Assembly (NCBI GenBank): GCA_964057225.1
Contig: OZ059900.1
Span: 4,660,501 to 4,724,500, forward strand
DNA length: 64,000 nucleotides
From: Auanema rhodensis
Lineage: Eukaryota > Nematoda > Chromadorea > Rhabditida > Rhabditidae
Reading direction: 5' to 3'
Numbering within the stretch: the first letter of the stretch is position 1; each line of letters opens with the position of its first letter. Below are positions 26,035-39,072 of the stretch, one piece after another. The notes under the pieces are model-generated. The model did not search any database, was not told where the DNA came from, and saw only the letters and a list, made by a program, of their open reading frames with translations. A program made the translations under genes and the position numbers.

Positions 26035-28241
26035 ACAGTATTCTTCTATCTTCAACGGTATCCGAGTTACAAATCAAGATCACTTTCTTTGGATACTTAG
26101 GTGGTATAGCTACCTGTTCACAAAAAATTGGAAGTCTTGGTTACCATGCATCAAACCCATTAAGATTGTGTTTCTAGACTAATATGACCATGATGACTTC
26201 ATTGAAATTCACAGTATTCTTCTATCTTCAACGGTATCCGAGTTACAAATCAAGATCACTTTCTTTGGATACTTAGGTGGTATAGCTACCTGTTCACAAA
26301 AAATTCGAAGTCTTGGTTACCATGCATCAAATCCTTTAAGATAGTGTTTCTAGACTAATATAACCATGGGGACTTCATTAAAATTAACAGTATTCTTTTA
26401 TCTTCAACGGTATCCGAGTTACAAATCAAGATCACTTTCTTTGGATACTTAGGTGGTATAGCTACCTGTTCACAAAAAATTGGAAGTCCTGGTTACCATG
26501 CATCAAACCCATTAAGATTGTGTTTCTAGACTAATATGACCATGATGACTTCATTGAAATTCACAGTATTCTTCTATCTTCAACGGTATCCGAGTTACAA
26601 ATCAAGATCACTTTCTTTGGATACTTAGGTGGTATAGCTACCTGTTCACAAAAAATTGGAAGTCTTGGTTACCATGCATCAAACCCATTAAGATTGTGTT
26701 TCTAGACTAATATAACCATGGGGACTTCATTAAATTTCACAGTATTCTTCTATCTTTAACGGTATCCGAGTTACAAATCAAGATCACTTTCCTTGGATAC
26801 TTAGGTGGTATAGCTACCTGTTCACAAAAAATTGGAAGTCCTGGTTACCATGCATCAAACCCATTAAGATTGTGTTTCTAGACTAATATAACCATGGGGA
26901 CTTCATTAAATTTCACAGTATTCTTCTATCTTTAACGGTATCCGAGTTACAAATCAAGATCACTTTCTTTGGATACTTAGGTGGTATAGCTACCTGTTCA
27001 CAAAAAATTCGAAGTCTTGGTTACCATGCATCAAATCCTTTAAGATAGTGTTTCTAGACTAATATAACCATGGGGACTTCCTTAAATTTAACAGTATTCT
27101 TCTATCTTCAACGGTATCCGAGTTACAAATCAAGATCACTTTCTTTGGATACTTAGGTGGTATAGCTACCTGTTCACAAAAAATTCGAAGTCTTGGTTAC
27201 CATGCATCAAATCCTTTAAGATAGTGTTTCTAGACTAATATAACCATGGGGACTTCATTAAAATTAACAGTATTCTTTTATCTTTAACGGTATCCGAGTT
27301 ACAAATCAAGATCACTTTCTTTGGATACTTAGGTGGTATAGCTACCTGTTCACAAAAAATTGGAAGTCCTGGTTACCATGCATCAAACCCATTAAGATTG
27401 TGTTTCTAGACTAATATGACCATGATGACTTCATTGAAATTCACAGTATTCTTCTATCTTCAACGGTATCCGAGTTACAAATCAAGATCACTTTCTTTGG
27501 ATACTTAGGTGGTATAGCTACCTGTTCACAAAAAATTGGAAGTCCTGGTTACCATGCATCAAACCCATTAAGATTGTGTTTCTAGACTAATATGACCATG
27601 ATGACTTCATTGAAATTCACAGTATTCTTCTATCTTCAACGGTATCCGAGTTACAAATCAAGATCACTTTCTTTGGATACTTAGGTGGTATAGCTACCTG
27701 TTCACAAAAAATTGGAAGTCTTGGTTACCATGCATCAAACCCATTAAGATTGTGTTTCTAGACTAATATGACCATGATGACTTCATTGAAATTCACAGTA
27801 TTCTTCTATCTTCAACGGTATCCGAGTTACAAATCAAGATCACTTTCTTTGGATACTTAGGTGGTATAGCTACCTGTTCACAAAAAATTCGAAGTCTTGG
27901 TTACCATGCATCAAATCCTTTAAGATAGTGTTTCTAGACTAATATAACCATGGGGACTTCATTAAATTTCACAGTATTCTTCTATCTTTAACGGTATCCG
28001 AGTTACAAATCAAGATCACTTTCCTTGGATACTTAGGTGGTATAGCTACCTGTTCACAAAAAATTGGAAGTCCTGGTTACCATGCATCAAACCCATTAAG
28101 ATTGTGTTTCTAGACTAATATGACCATGATGACTTCATTGAAATTCACAGTATTCTTCTATCTTCAACGGTATCCGAGTTACAAATCAAGATCACTTTCT
28201 TTGGATACTTAGGTGGTATAGCTACCTGTTCACAAAAAATT
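26035..28241 (+). repeat. 74-unit-offset duplication, copy 1 (about 2.2 kb)
   Basis: The unit order here matches 39059-41265 at an offset of 13,024 bp (74 units). It includes the C40 units at 26753 and 27985 and the CCTTAAATTTAAC tail ending the unit at 26929. On the left the match starts after position 162 of the unit at 25873. On the right it ends at position 82 of the unit at 28161. It partly overlaps the start of the 81-unit duplication, so the two copies differ by net loss or gain of whole units between. Confidence 0.75.
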
Positions 28242-31200
28242 CGAAGTCTTGGTTACCATGCATCAAATCCTTTAAGATAGTGTTTCTAGACTAATATAAC
28301 CATGGGGACTTCATTAAATTTCACAGTATTCTTTTATCTTCAACGGTATCCGAGTTACAAATCAAGATCACTTTCTTTGGATACTTAGGTGGTATAGCTA
28401 CCTGTTCACAAAAAATTGGAAGTCCTGGTTACCATGCATCAAACCCATTAAGATTGTGTTTCTAGACTAATATGACCATGATGACTTCATTGAAATTCAC
28501 AGTATTCTTCTATCTTCAACGGTATCCGAGTTACAAATCAAGATCACTTTCTTTGGATACTTAGGTGGTATAGCTACCTGTTCACAAAAAATTGGAAGTC
28601 TTGGTTACCATGCATCAAACCCATTAAGATTGTGTTTCTAGACTAATATAACCATGGGGACTTCATTAAATTTCACAGTATTCTTCTATCTTTAACGGTA
28701 TCCGAGTTACAAATCAAGATCACTTTCCTTGGATACTTAGGTGGTATAGCTACCTGTTCACAAAAAATTGGAAGTCCTGGTTACCATGCATCAAACCCAT
28801 TAAGATTGTGTTTCTAGACTAATATAACCATGGGGACTTCATTAAATTTCACAGTATTCTTCTATCTTTAACGGTATCCGAGTTACAAATCAAGATCACT
28901 TTCTTTGGATACTTAGGTGGTATAGCTACCTGTTCACAAAAAATTCGAAGTCTTGGTTACCATGCATCAAATCCTTTAAGATAGTGTTTCTAGACTAATA
29001 TAACCATGGGGACTTCCTTAAATTTAACAGTATTCTTCTATCTTCAACGGTATCCGAGTTACAAATCAAGATCACTTTCTTTGGATACTTAGGTGGTATA
29101 GCTACCTGTTCACAAAAAATTGGAAGTCCTGGTTACCATGCATCAAACCCATTAAGATTGTGTTCCTAGACTAATATAACCATGGGGACTTCATTAAATT
29201 TCACAGTATTCTTCTATCTTTAACGGTATCCGAGTTACAAATCAAGATCACTTTCTTTGGATACTTAGGTGGTATAGCTACCTGTTCACAAAAAATTCGA
29301 AGTCTTGGTTACCATGCATCAAATCCTTTAAGATAGTGTTTCTAGACTAATATAACCATGGGGACTTCATTAAAATTAACAGTATTCTTTTATCTTCAAC
29401 GGTATCCGAGTTACAAATCAAGATCACTTTCTTTGGATACTTAGGTGGTATAGCTACCTGTTCACAAAAAATTGGAAGTCCTGGTTACCATGCATCAAAC
29501 CCATTAAGATTGTGTTTCTAGACTAATATGACCATGATGACTTCATTGAAATTCACAGTATTCTTCTATCTTCAACGGTATCCGAGTTACAAATCAAGAT
29601 CACTTTCTTTGGATACTTAGGTGGTATAGCTACCTGTTCACAAAAAATTGGAAGTCCTGGTTACCATGCATCAAACCCATTAAGATTGTGTTTCTAGACT
29701 AATATAACCATGGGGACTTCATTAAATTTCACAGTATTCTTCTATCTTTAACGGTATCCGAGTTACAAATCAAGATCACTTTCTTTGGATACTTAGGTGG
29801 TATAGCTACCTGTTCACAAAAAATTCGAAGTCTTGGTTACCATGCATCAAATCCTTTAAGATAGTGTTTCTAGACTAATATAACCATGGGGACTTCCTTA
29901 AATTTAACAGTTTTCTTCTATCTTCAACGGTATCCGAGTTACAAATCAAGATCACTTTCTTTGGATACTTAGGTGGTATAGCTACCTGTTCACAAAAAAT
30001 TGGACGTCTTGGTTACCATGCATCAAACCCATTAAGATTGTGTTTCTAGACTAATATGACCATGATGACTTCATTAAATTTCACAGTATTCTTCTATCTT
30101 CAACGGTATCCGAGTTACAAATCAAGATCACTTTCTTTGGATACTTAGGTGGTATAGCTACCTGTTCACAAAAAATTGGAAGTCCTGGTTACCATGCATC
30201 AAACCCATTAAGATTGTGTTTCTAGACTAATATGACCATGATGACTTCATTAAATTTCACAGTATTCTTCTATCTTCAACGGTATCCGAGTTACAAATCA
30301 AGATCACTTTCTTTGGATACTTAGGTGGTATAGCTACCTGTTCACAAAAAATTGGAAGTCTTGGTTACCATGCATCAAACCCATTAAGATTGTGTTTCTA
30401 GACTAATATGACCATGGGGACTTCTTTAAATTTCACAGTATTCTTCTATCTTTAACGGTATCCGAGTTACAAATCAAGATCACTTTCTTTGGATACTTAG
30501 GTGGTATAGCTACCTGTTCACAAAAAATTCGAAGTCTTGGTTACCATGCATCAAATCCTTTAAGATAGTGTTTCTAGACTAATATAACCATGGGGACTTC
30601 ATTAAATTTCACAGTATTCTTCTATCTTCAACGGTATCCGAGTTACAAATCAAGATCACTTTCTTTGGATACTTAGGTGGTATAGCTACCTGTTCACAAA
30701 AAATTGGAAGTCCTGGTTACCATGCATCAAACCCATTAAGATTGTGTTTCTAGACTAATATGACCATGATGACTTCATTGAAATTCACAGTATTCTTCTA
30801 TCTTCAACGGTATCCGAGTTACAAATCAAGATCACTTTCTTTGGATACTTAGGTGGTATAGCTACCTGTTCACAAAAAATTCGAAGTCTTGGTTACCATG
30901 CATCAAATCCTTTAAGATAGTGTTTCTAGACTAATATAACCATGGGGACTTCATTAAATTTCACAGTATTCTTCTATCTTCAACGGTATCCGAGTTACAA
31001 ATCAAGATCACTTTCTTTGGATACTTAGGTGGTATAGCTACCTGTTCACAAAAAATTCGAAGTCTTGGTTACCATGCATCAAATCCTTTAAGATAGTGTT
31101 TCTAGACTAATATAACCATGGGGACTTCATTAAATTTCACAGTATTCATCTATCTTCAACGGTATCCGAGTTACAAATCAAGATCACTTTCTTTGGATAC

Positions 31201-34200
31201 TTAGGTGGTATAGCTACCTGTTCACAAAAAATTCGAAGTCTTGGTTACCATGCATCAAATCCTTTAAGATAGTGTTTCTAGACTAATATAACCATGGGGA
31301 CTTCATTAAAATTAACAGTATTCTTTTATCTTCAACGGTATCCGAGTTACAAATCAAGATCACTTTCTTTGGATACTTAGGTGGTATAGCTACCTGTTCA
31401 CAAAAAATTGGAAGTCCTGGTTACCATGCATCAAACCCATTAAGATTGTGTTTCTAGACTAATATGACCATGATGACTTCATTGAAAATCACAGTATTCT
31501 TCTATCTTCAACGGTATCCGAGTTACAAATCAAGATCACTTTCTTTGGATACTTAGGTGGTATAGCTACCTGTTCACAAAAAATTCGAAGTCTTGGTTAC
31601 CATGCATCAAATCCTTTAAGATAGTGTTTCTAGACTAATATAACCATGAGGACTTCATTAAATTTCACAGTATTCTTCTATCTTCAACGGTATCCGAGTT
31701 ACAAATCAAGATCACTTTCTTTGGATACTTAGGTGGTATAGCTACCTGTTCACAAAAAATTGGACGTCTTGGTTACCATGCATCAAACCCATTAAGATTG
31801 TGTTTCTAGACTAATATGACCATGATGACTTCATTAAATTTCACAGTATTCTTCTATCTTCAACGGTATCCGAGTTACAAATCAAGATCACTTTTTTTGG
31901 ATACTTAGGTGGTATAGCTACCTGTTCACAAAAAATTGGAAGTCCTGGTTACCATGCATCAAATCCTTTAAGATAGTGTTTCTAGACTAATATAACCATG
32001 GGGACTTCATTAAATTTCACAGTATTCTTCTATCTTTAACGGTATCCGAGTTACAAATCAAGATCACTTTCCTTGGATACTTAGGTGGTATAGCTACCTG
32101 TTCACAAAAAATTGGAAGTCCTGGTTACCATGCATCAAACCCATTAAGATTGTGTTTCTAGACTAATATCACCATGGGGACTTCATTAAATTTCACAGTA
32201 TTCTTCTATCTTTAACGGTATCCGAGTTACAAATCAAGATCACTTTCTTTGGATACTTAGGTGGTATAGCTACCTGTTCACAAAAAAGTCGAAGTCTTGG
32301 TTACCATGCATCAAATCCTTTAAGATAGTGTTTCTAGACTAATATAACCATGGGGACTTCCTTAAATTTAACAGTATTCTTCTATCTTCAACGGTATCCG
32401 AGTTACAAATCAAGATCACTTTCTTTGGATACTTAGGTGGTATAGCTACCTGTTCACAAAAAATTGGACGTCTTGGTTACCATGCATCAAACCCATTAAG
32501 ATTGTGTTTCTAGACTAATATGACCATGATGACTTCATTAAATTTCACAGTATTCTTCTATCTTCAACGGTATCCGAGTTACAAATCAAGATCACTTTCT
32601 TTGGATACTTAGGTGGTATAGCTACCTGTTCACAAAAAATTGGAAGTCCTGGTTACCATGCATCAAACCCATTAAGATTGTGTTTCTAGACTAATATGAC
32701 CATGATGACTTCATTAAATTTCACAGTATTCTTCTATCTTCAACGGTATCCGAGTTACAAATCAAGATCACTTTCTTTGGATACTTAGGTGGTATAGCTA
32801 CCTGTTCACAAAAAATTGGAAGTCCTGGTTACCATGCATCAAACCCATTAAGATTGTGTTTCTAGACTAATATGACCATGATGACTTCATTAAAATTAAC
32901 AGTATTCTTTTATCTTTAACGGTATCCGAGTTACAAATCAAGATCACTTTCTTTGGATACTTAGGTGGTATAGCTACCTGTTCACAAAAAATTGGAAGTC
33001 CTGGTTACCATGCATCAAACCCATTAAGATTGTGTTTCTAGACTAATATGACCATGATGACTTCATTGAAATTCACAGTATTCTTCTATCTTCAACGGTA
33101 TCCGAGTTACAAATCAAGATCACTTTCTTTGGATACTTAGGTGGTATAGCTACCTGTTCACAAAAAATTGGAAGTCTTGGTTACTATGCATCAAATCCTT
33201 TAAGATAGTGTTTCTAGACTAATATAACCATGGGGACTTCATTAAGTTTCACAGTATTCTTCTATCTTTAACGGTATCCGAGTTACAAATCAAGATCACT
33301 TTCCTTGGATACTTAGGTGGTATAGCTACCTGTTCACAAAAAATTGGAAGTCCTGGTTACCATGCATCAAACCCATTAAGATTGTGTTTCTAGACTAATA
33401 TAACCATGGGGACTTCATTAAATTTCACAGTATTCTTCTATCTTCAACGGTATCCGAGTTACAAATCAAGATCACTTTCTTTGGATACTTAGGTGGTATA
33501 GCTACCTGTTCACAAAAAATTGGAAGTCCTGGTTACCATGCATCAAACCCATTAAGATTGTGTTTCTAGACTAATATGACCATGATGACTTCATTAAATT
33601 TCACAGTATTCTTCTATCTTCAACGGTATCCGAGTTACAAATCAAGATCACTTTCTTTGGATACTTAGGTGGTATAGCTACCTGTTCACAAAAAATTGGA
33701 AGTCCTGGTTACCATGCATCAAACCCATTAAGATTGTGTTTCTAGACTAATATGACCATGAGAAATTCATTTAAGTTCACAGTATTCTTCTATCTTCAAC
33801 GGTATCCGAGTTACAAATCAAGATCACTTTCTTTGGATACTTAGGTGGTATAGCTACCTGTTCACAAAAAATTGGAAGTCTTGGTTACCATGCATCAAAT
33901 CCTTTAAGATAGTGTTTCTAGTCTTATATAACCATGGGGACTTCATTAAATTTCACAGTATTCTTCTATCTTTAACGGTATCCGAGTTACAAATCAAGAT
34001 CACTTTCTTTGGATACTTAGGTGATATAGCTACCTGTTCACAAAAAATTGGAAGTCCTGGTTACCATGCATCAAACCCATTAAGATTGTGTTTCTAGACT
34101 AATATGACCATGATGACTTCATTGAAAATCACAGTATTCTTCTATCTTCAACGGTATCCGAGTTACAAATCAAGATCACTTTCTTTGGATACTTAGGTGG

Positions 34201-34577
34201 TATAGCTACCTGTTCACAAAAAATTCGAAGTCTTGGTTACCATGCATCAAATCCTTTAAGATAGTGTTTCTAGACTAATATAACCATGCGGACTTCATTA
34301 AATTTCACAGTATTCTCCTATCTTCAACGGTATCCGAGTTACAAATCAAGATCACTTTCTTTGGATACTTAGGTGGTATAGCTACCTGTTCACAAAAAAT
34401 TGGACGTCTTGGTTACCATGCATCAAACCCATTAAGATTGTGTTTCTAGACTAATATGACCATGATGACTTCATTAAATTTCACAGTATTCTTCTATCTT
34501 CAACGGTATCCGAGTTACAAATCAAGATCATTTTCTTTGGATACTTAGGTGGTATAGCTACCTGTTCACAAAAAATT
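28075..34577 (+). repeat. 81-unit-offset duplication, copy 1 (about 6.5 kb)
   Basis: Matches 42331-48833 at 14,256 bp (81 units). Shared private marks at that exact offset: TGTTCC at 29161/43417, AACAGTTTTC at 29906/44162, TTCATCTA near 31147/45403, ATATCACC near 32170/46426, AAAGTCG near 32287/46543, TTACTATG near 33182/47438, TTAAGTTTC near 33244/47500, GTCTTATA at 33921/48177 and C35T at 34531/48787. Differences: two sites in one tail (28319, 28322), then 30084, 31678, 31895, 34116 and 34317. The start is uncertain between 28075 and 28323. Confidence 0.92.
33793..33968 (+). repeat. Monomer with stop-removing double substitution
   Basis: This class-Q unit has A130T and A133T, turning TCTAGACTAATA into TCTAGTCTTATA. 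The change removes a TAA that closes the frame in other units and destroys the TCTAGA palindrome. It creates a 61-codon frame, with a GTG at 33912 and a TAG at 34095, which runs across the unit boundary. I do not call it a gene: it has no ATG start, it is satellite sequence throughout, and it is copied only as part of the 81-unit duplication. Units at 52449 and 56497 carry only A130T, the apparent intermediate. Confidence 0.85.
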
Positions 34578-35552
34578 GGAAGTCCTGGTTACCATGCATC
34601 AAACCCATTAAGATTGTGTTTCTAGACTAATATGACCATGAAAAATTCATTTAAGTTCACAGTATTCTTCTATCTTTAACGGTATCCGAGTTACAAATCA
34701 AGATCACTTTCCTTGGATACTTAGGTGGTATAGCTACCTGTTCACAAAAAATTGGAAGTCCTGGTTACCATGCATCAAACCCATTAAGATTGTGTTTCTA
34801 GACTAATATGACCATGATGACTTCATTGAAAATCACAGTATTCTTCTATCTTCAACGGTATCCGAGTTACAAATCAAGATCACTTTCTTTGGATACTTAG
34901 GTGGTATAGCTACCTGTTCACAAAAAATTCGAAGTCTTGGTTACCATGCATCAAATCCTTTAAGATAGTGTTTCTAGACTAATATAACCATGGGGACTTT
35001 ATTAAATTTCACAGTATTCTTCTATCTTCAACGGTATCCGAGTTACAAATCAAGATCACTTTCTTTGGATACTTAGGTGGTATAGCTACCTGTTCACAAA
35101 AAATTGGACGTCTTGGTTACCATGCATCAAACCCATTAAGATTGTGTTTCTAGACTAATATGACCATGATGACTTCATTAAATTTCACAGTATTCTTCTA
35201 TCTTCAACGGTATCCGAGTTACAAATCAAGATCACTTTCTTTGGATACTTAGGTGGTATAGCTACCTGTTCACAAAAAATTGGAAGTCCTGGTTACCATG
35301 CATCAAACCCATTAAGATTGTGTTTCTAGACTAATATGACCATGATGACTTCATTAAATTTCACAGTATTCTTCTATCTTCAACGGTATCCGAGTTACAA
35401 ATCAAGATCACTTTCTTTGGATACTTAGGTGGTATAGCTACCTGTTCACAAAAAATTCGAAGTCTTGGTTACCATGCATCAAATCCTTTAAGATAGTGTT
35501 TCTAGACTAATATAACCATGGGGACTTCATTAAAATTAACAGTATTCTTTTA
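34578..35552 (+). repeat. Mixed satellite units after the duplication
   Basis: About 5.5 units in which the 81-unit match has ended. It contains an AAAAATTCATTTAAG tail at about 34640 (shared with 53296 and 57344), a C40 unit with a GAAAATCAC tail, a C82/Q unit with GGGGACTTTATT, GACGTC and class-P units, and a C82/Q unit with an AAAATTAAC tail. No other sequence type is present. Confidence 0.8.
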
Positions 35553-36256
35553 TCTTTAACGGTATCCGAGTTACAAATCAAGATCACTTTCTTTGGATAC
35601 TTAGGTGGTATAGCTACCTGTTCACAAAAAATTGGACGTCTTGGTTACCATGCATCAAACCCATTAAGATTGTGTTTCTAGACTAATATGACCATGAGAA
35701 ATTCATTTAAGTTCACAGTATTCTTCTATCTTTAACGGTATCCGAGTTACAAATCAAGATCACTTTCCTTGGATACTTAGGTGGTATAGCTACCTGTTCA
35801 CAAAAAATTGGAAGTCCTGGTTACCATGCATCAAACCCATTAAGATTGTGTTTCTAGACTAATATGACCATGATGACTTCATTGAAAATCACAGTATTCT
35901 TCTATCTTCAACGGTATCCGAGTTACAAATCAAGATCACTTTCTTTGGATACTTAGGTGGTATAGCTACCTGTTCACAAAAAATTCGAAGTCTTGGTTAC
36001 CATGCATCAAATCCTTTAAGATAGTGTTTCTAGACTAATATAACCATGGGGACTTCATTAAATTTCACAGTATTCTTCTATCTTCAACGGTATCCGAGTT
36101 ACAAATCAAGATCACTTTCTTTGGATACTTAGGTGGTATAGCTACCTGTTCACAAAAAATTGGAAGTCCTGGTTACCATGCATCAAACCCATTAAGATTG
36201 TGTTTCTAGACTAATATGACCATGATGACTTCATTGAAATTCACAGTATTCTTCTA
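35553..36256 (+). repeat. 4-unit HOR (704 bp), copy 1
   Basis: Unit order: GACGTC class P with AGAAATTCATTTAAG tail; C40 class P with ATGACTTCATTGAAAATC tail; C82/Q with GGGG tail; class P with ATGACTTCATTGAAATTC tail. It repeats directly at 36257-36960, and a further single copy lies at 48929-49632 (76-unit offset). Confidence 0.85.
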
Positions 36257-36960
36257 TCTTCAACGGTATCCGAGTTACAAATCAAGATCACTTTCTTTGG
36301 ATACTTAGGTGGTATAGCTACCTGTTCACAAAAAATTGGACGTCTTGGTTACCATGCATCAAACCCATTAAGATTGTGTTTCTAGACTAATATGACCATG
36401 AGAAATTCATTTAAGTTCACAGTATTCTTCTATCTTTAACGGTATCCGAGTTACAAATCAAGATCACTTTCCTTGGATACTTAGGTGGTATAGCTACCTG
36501 TTCACAAAAAATTGGAAGTCCTGGTTACCATGCATCAAACCCATTAAGATTGTGTTTCTAGACTAATATGACCATGATGACTTCATTGAAAATCACAGTA
36601 TTCTTCTATCTTCAACGGTATCCGAGTTACAAATCAAGATCACTTTCTTTGGATACTTAGGTGGTATAGCTACCTGTTCACAAAAAATTCGAAGTCTTGG
36701 TTACCATGCATCAAATCCTTTAAGATAGTGTTTCTAGACTAATATAACCATGGGGACTTCATTAAATTTCACAGTATTCTTCTATCTTCAACGGTATCCG
36801 AGTTACAAATCAAGATCACTTTCTTTGGATACTTAGGTGGTATAGCTACCTGTTCACAAAAAATTGGAAGTCCTGGTTACCATGCATCAAACCCATTAAG
36901 ATTGTGTTTCTAGACTAATATGACCATGATGACTTCATTGAAATTCACAGTATTCTTCTA
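36257..36960 (+). repeat. 4-unit HOR (704 bp), copy 2
   Basis: Direct tandem copy of 35553-36256. The only diagnostic difference I see is position 5 of the first unit (T in copy 1, C here), as expected at a crossover junction where the preceding unit differs. It is followed at 36961 by the triplet also found at 24113 and 24641. Confidence 0.85.
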
Positions 36961-38016
36961 TCTTCAACGGTATCCGAGTTACAAATCAAGATCACTTTCT
37001 TTGGATACTTAGGTGGTATAGCTACCTGTTCACAAAAAATTGGAAGTCTTGGTTACCATGCATCAAATCCTTTAAGATAGTGTTTCTAGACTAATATAAC
37101 CATGGGGACTTCATTAAATTTCACAGTATTCTTCTATCTTTAACGGTATCCGAGTTACAAATCAAGATCACTTTCCTTGGATACTTAGGTGGTATAGCTA
37201 CCTGTTCACAAAAAATTGGAAGTCCTGGTTACCATGCATCAAACCCATTAAGATTGTGTTTCTAGACTAATATAACCATGGGGACTTCATTAAATTTCAC
37301 AGTATTCTTCTATCTTTAACGGTATCCGAGTTACAAATCAAGATCACTTTCTTTGGATACTTAGGTGGTATAGCTACCTGTTCACAAAAAATTCGAAGTC
37401 TTGGTTACCATGCATCAAATCCTTTAAGATAGTGTTTCTAGACTAATATAACCATGGGGACTTCCTTAAATTTAACAGTATTCTTCTATCTTCAACGGTA
37501 TCCGAGTTACAAATCAAGATCACTTTCTTTGGATACTTAGGTGGTATAGCTACCTGTTCACAAAAAATTGGACGTCTTGGTTACCATGCATCAAACCCAT
37601 TAAGATTGTGTTTCTAGACTAATATGACCATGATGACTTCATTAAATTTCACAGTATTCTTCTATCTTCAACGGTATCCGAGTTACAAATCAAGATCACT
37701 TTCTTTGGATACTTAGGTGGTATAGCTACCTGTTCACAAAAAATTGGAAGTCCTGGTTACCATGCATCAAACCCATTAAGATTGTGTTTCTAGACTAATA
37801 TGACCATGATGACTTCATTAAATTTCACAGTATTCTTCTATCTTCAACGGTATCCGAGTTACAAATCAAGATCACTTTCTTTGGATACTTAGGTGGTATA
37901 GCTACCTGTTCACAAAAAATTGGAAGTCCTGGTTACCATGCATCAAACCCATTAAGATTGTGTTTCTAGACTAATATGACCATGATGACTTCATTGAAAT
38001 TCACAGTATTCTTCTA

Positions 38017-39072
38017 TCTTCAACGGTATCCGAGTTACAAATCAAGATCACTTTCTTTGGATACTTAGGTGGTATAGCTACCTGTTCACAAAAAATTGGA
38101 AGTCTTGGTTACCATGCATCAAACCCATTAAGATTGTGTTTCTAGACTAATATGACCATGATGACTTCATTGAAATTCACAGTATTCTTCTATCTTCAAC
38201 GGTATCCGAGTTACAAATCAAGATCACTTTCTTTGGATACTTAGGTGGTATAGCTACCTGTTCACAAAAAATTCGAAGTCTTGGTTACCATGCATCAAAT
38301 CCTTTAAGATAGTGTTTCTAGACTAATATAACCATGGGGACTTCATTAAAATTAACAGTATTCTTTTATCTTCAACGGTATCCGAGTTACAAATCAAGAT
38401 CACTTTCTTTGGATACTTAGGTGGTATAGCTACCTGTTCACAAAAAATTGGAAGTCCTGGTTACCATGCATCAAACCCATTAAGATTGTGTTTCTAGACT
38501 AATATGACCATGATGACTTCATTGAAATTCACAGTATTCTTCTATCTTCAACGGTATCCGAGTTACAAATCAAGATCACTTTCTTTGGATACTTAGGTGG
38601 TATAGCTACCTGTTCACAAAAAATTGGAAGTCTTGGTTACCATGCATCAAACCCATTAAGATTGTGTTTCTAGACTAATATAACCATGGGGACTTCATTA
38701 AATTTCACAGTATTCTTCTATCTTTAACGGTATCCGAGTTACAAATCAAGATCACTTTCCTTGGATACTTAGGTGGTATAGCTACCTGTTCACAAAAAAT
38801 TGGAAGTCCTGGTTACCATGCATCAAACCCATTAAGATTGTGTTTCTAGACTAATATAACCATGGGGACTTCATTAAATTTCACAGTATTCTTCTATCTT
38901 TAACGGTATCCGAGTTACAAATCAAGATCACTTTCTTTGGATACTTAGGTGGTATAGCTACCTGTTCACAAAAAATTCGAAGTCTTGGTTACCATGCATC
39001 AAATCCTTTAAGATAGTGTTTCTAGACTAATATAACCATGGGGACTTCCTTAAATTTAACAGTATTCTTCTA
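38017..39072 (+). repeat. 6-unit HOR (1,056 bp), copy 1
   Basis: Order: T89 class P with ATGACT tail; C82/Q with AAAATTAAC tail; class P ATGACT; T89 class P with A138 and GGGG; C40 class P with A138 and GGGG; C82/Q with CCTTAAATTTAAC. It repeats directly at 39073-40128. The region II counterpart at 26049-27104 has this six-unit block only once. Confidence 0.87.

Noticed and set aside
33912-34097. 61-codon open frame
   Set aside because: It starts with GTG and not ATG, lies wholly in satellite sequence, crosses a unit boundary, and exists only because two substitutions remove a TAA. No promoter, signal or domain is visible.
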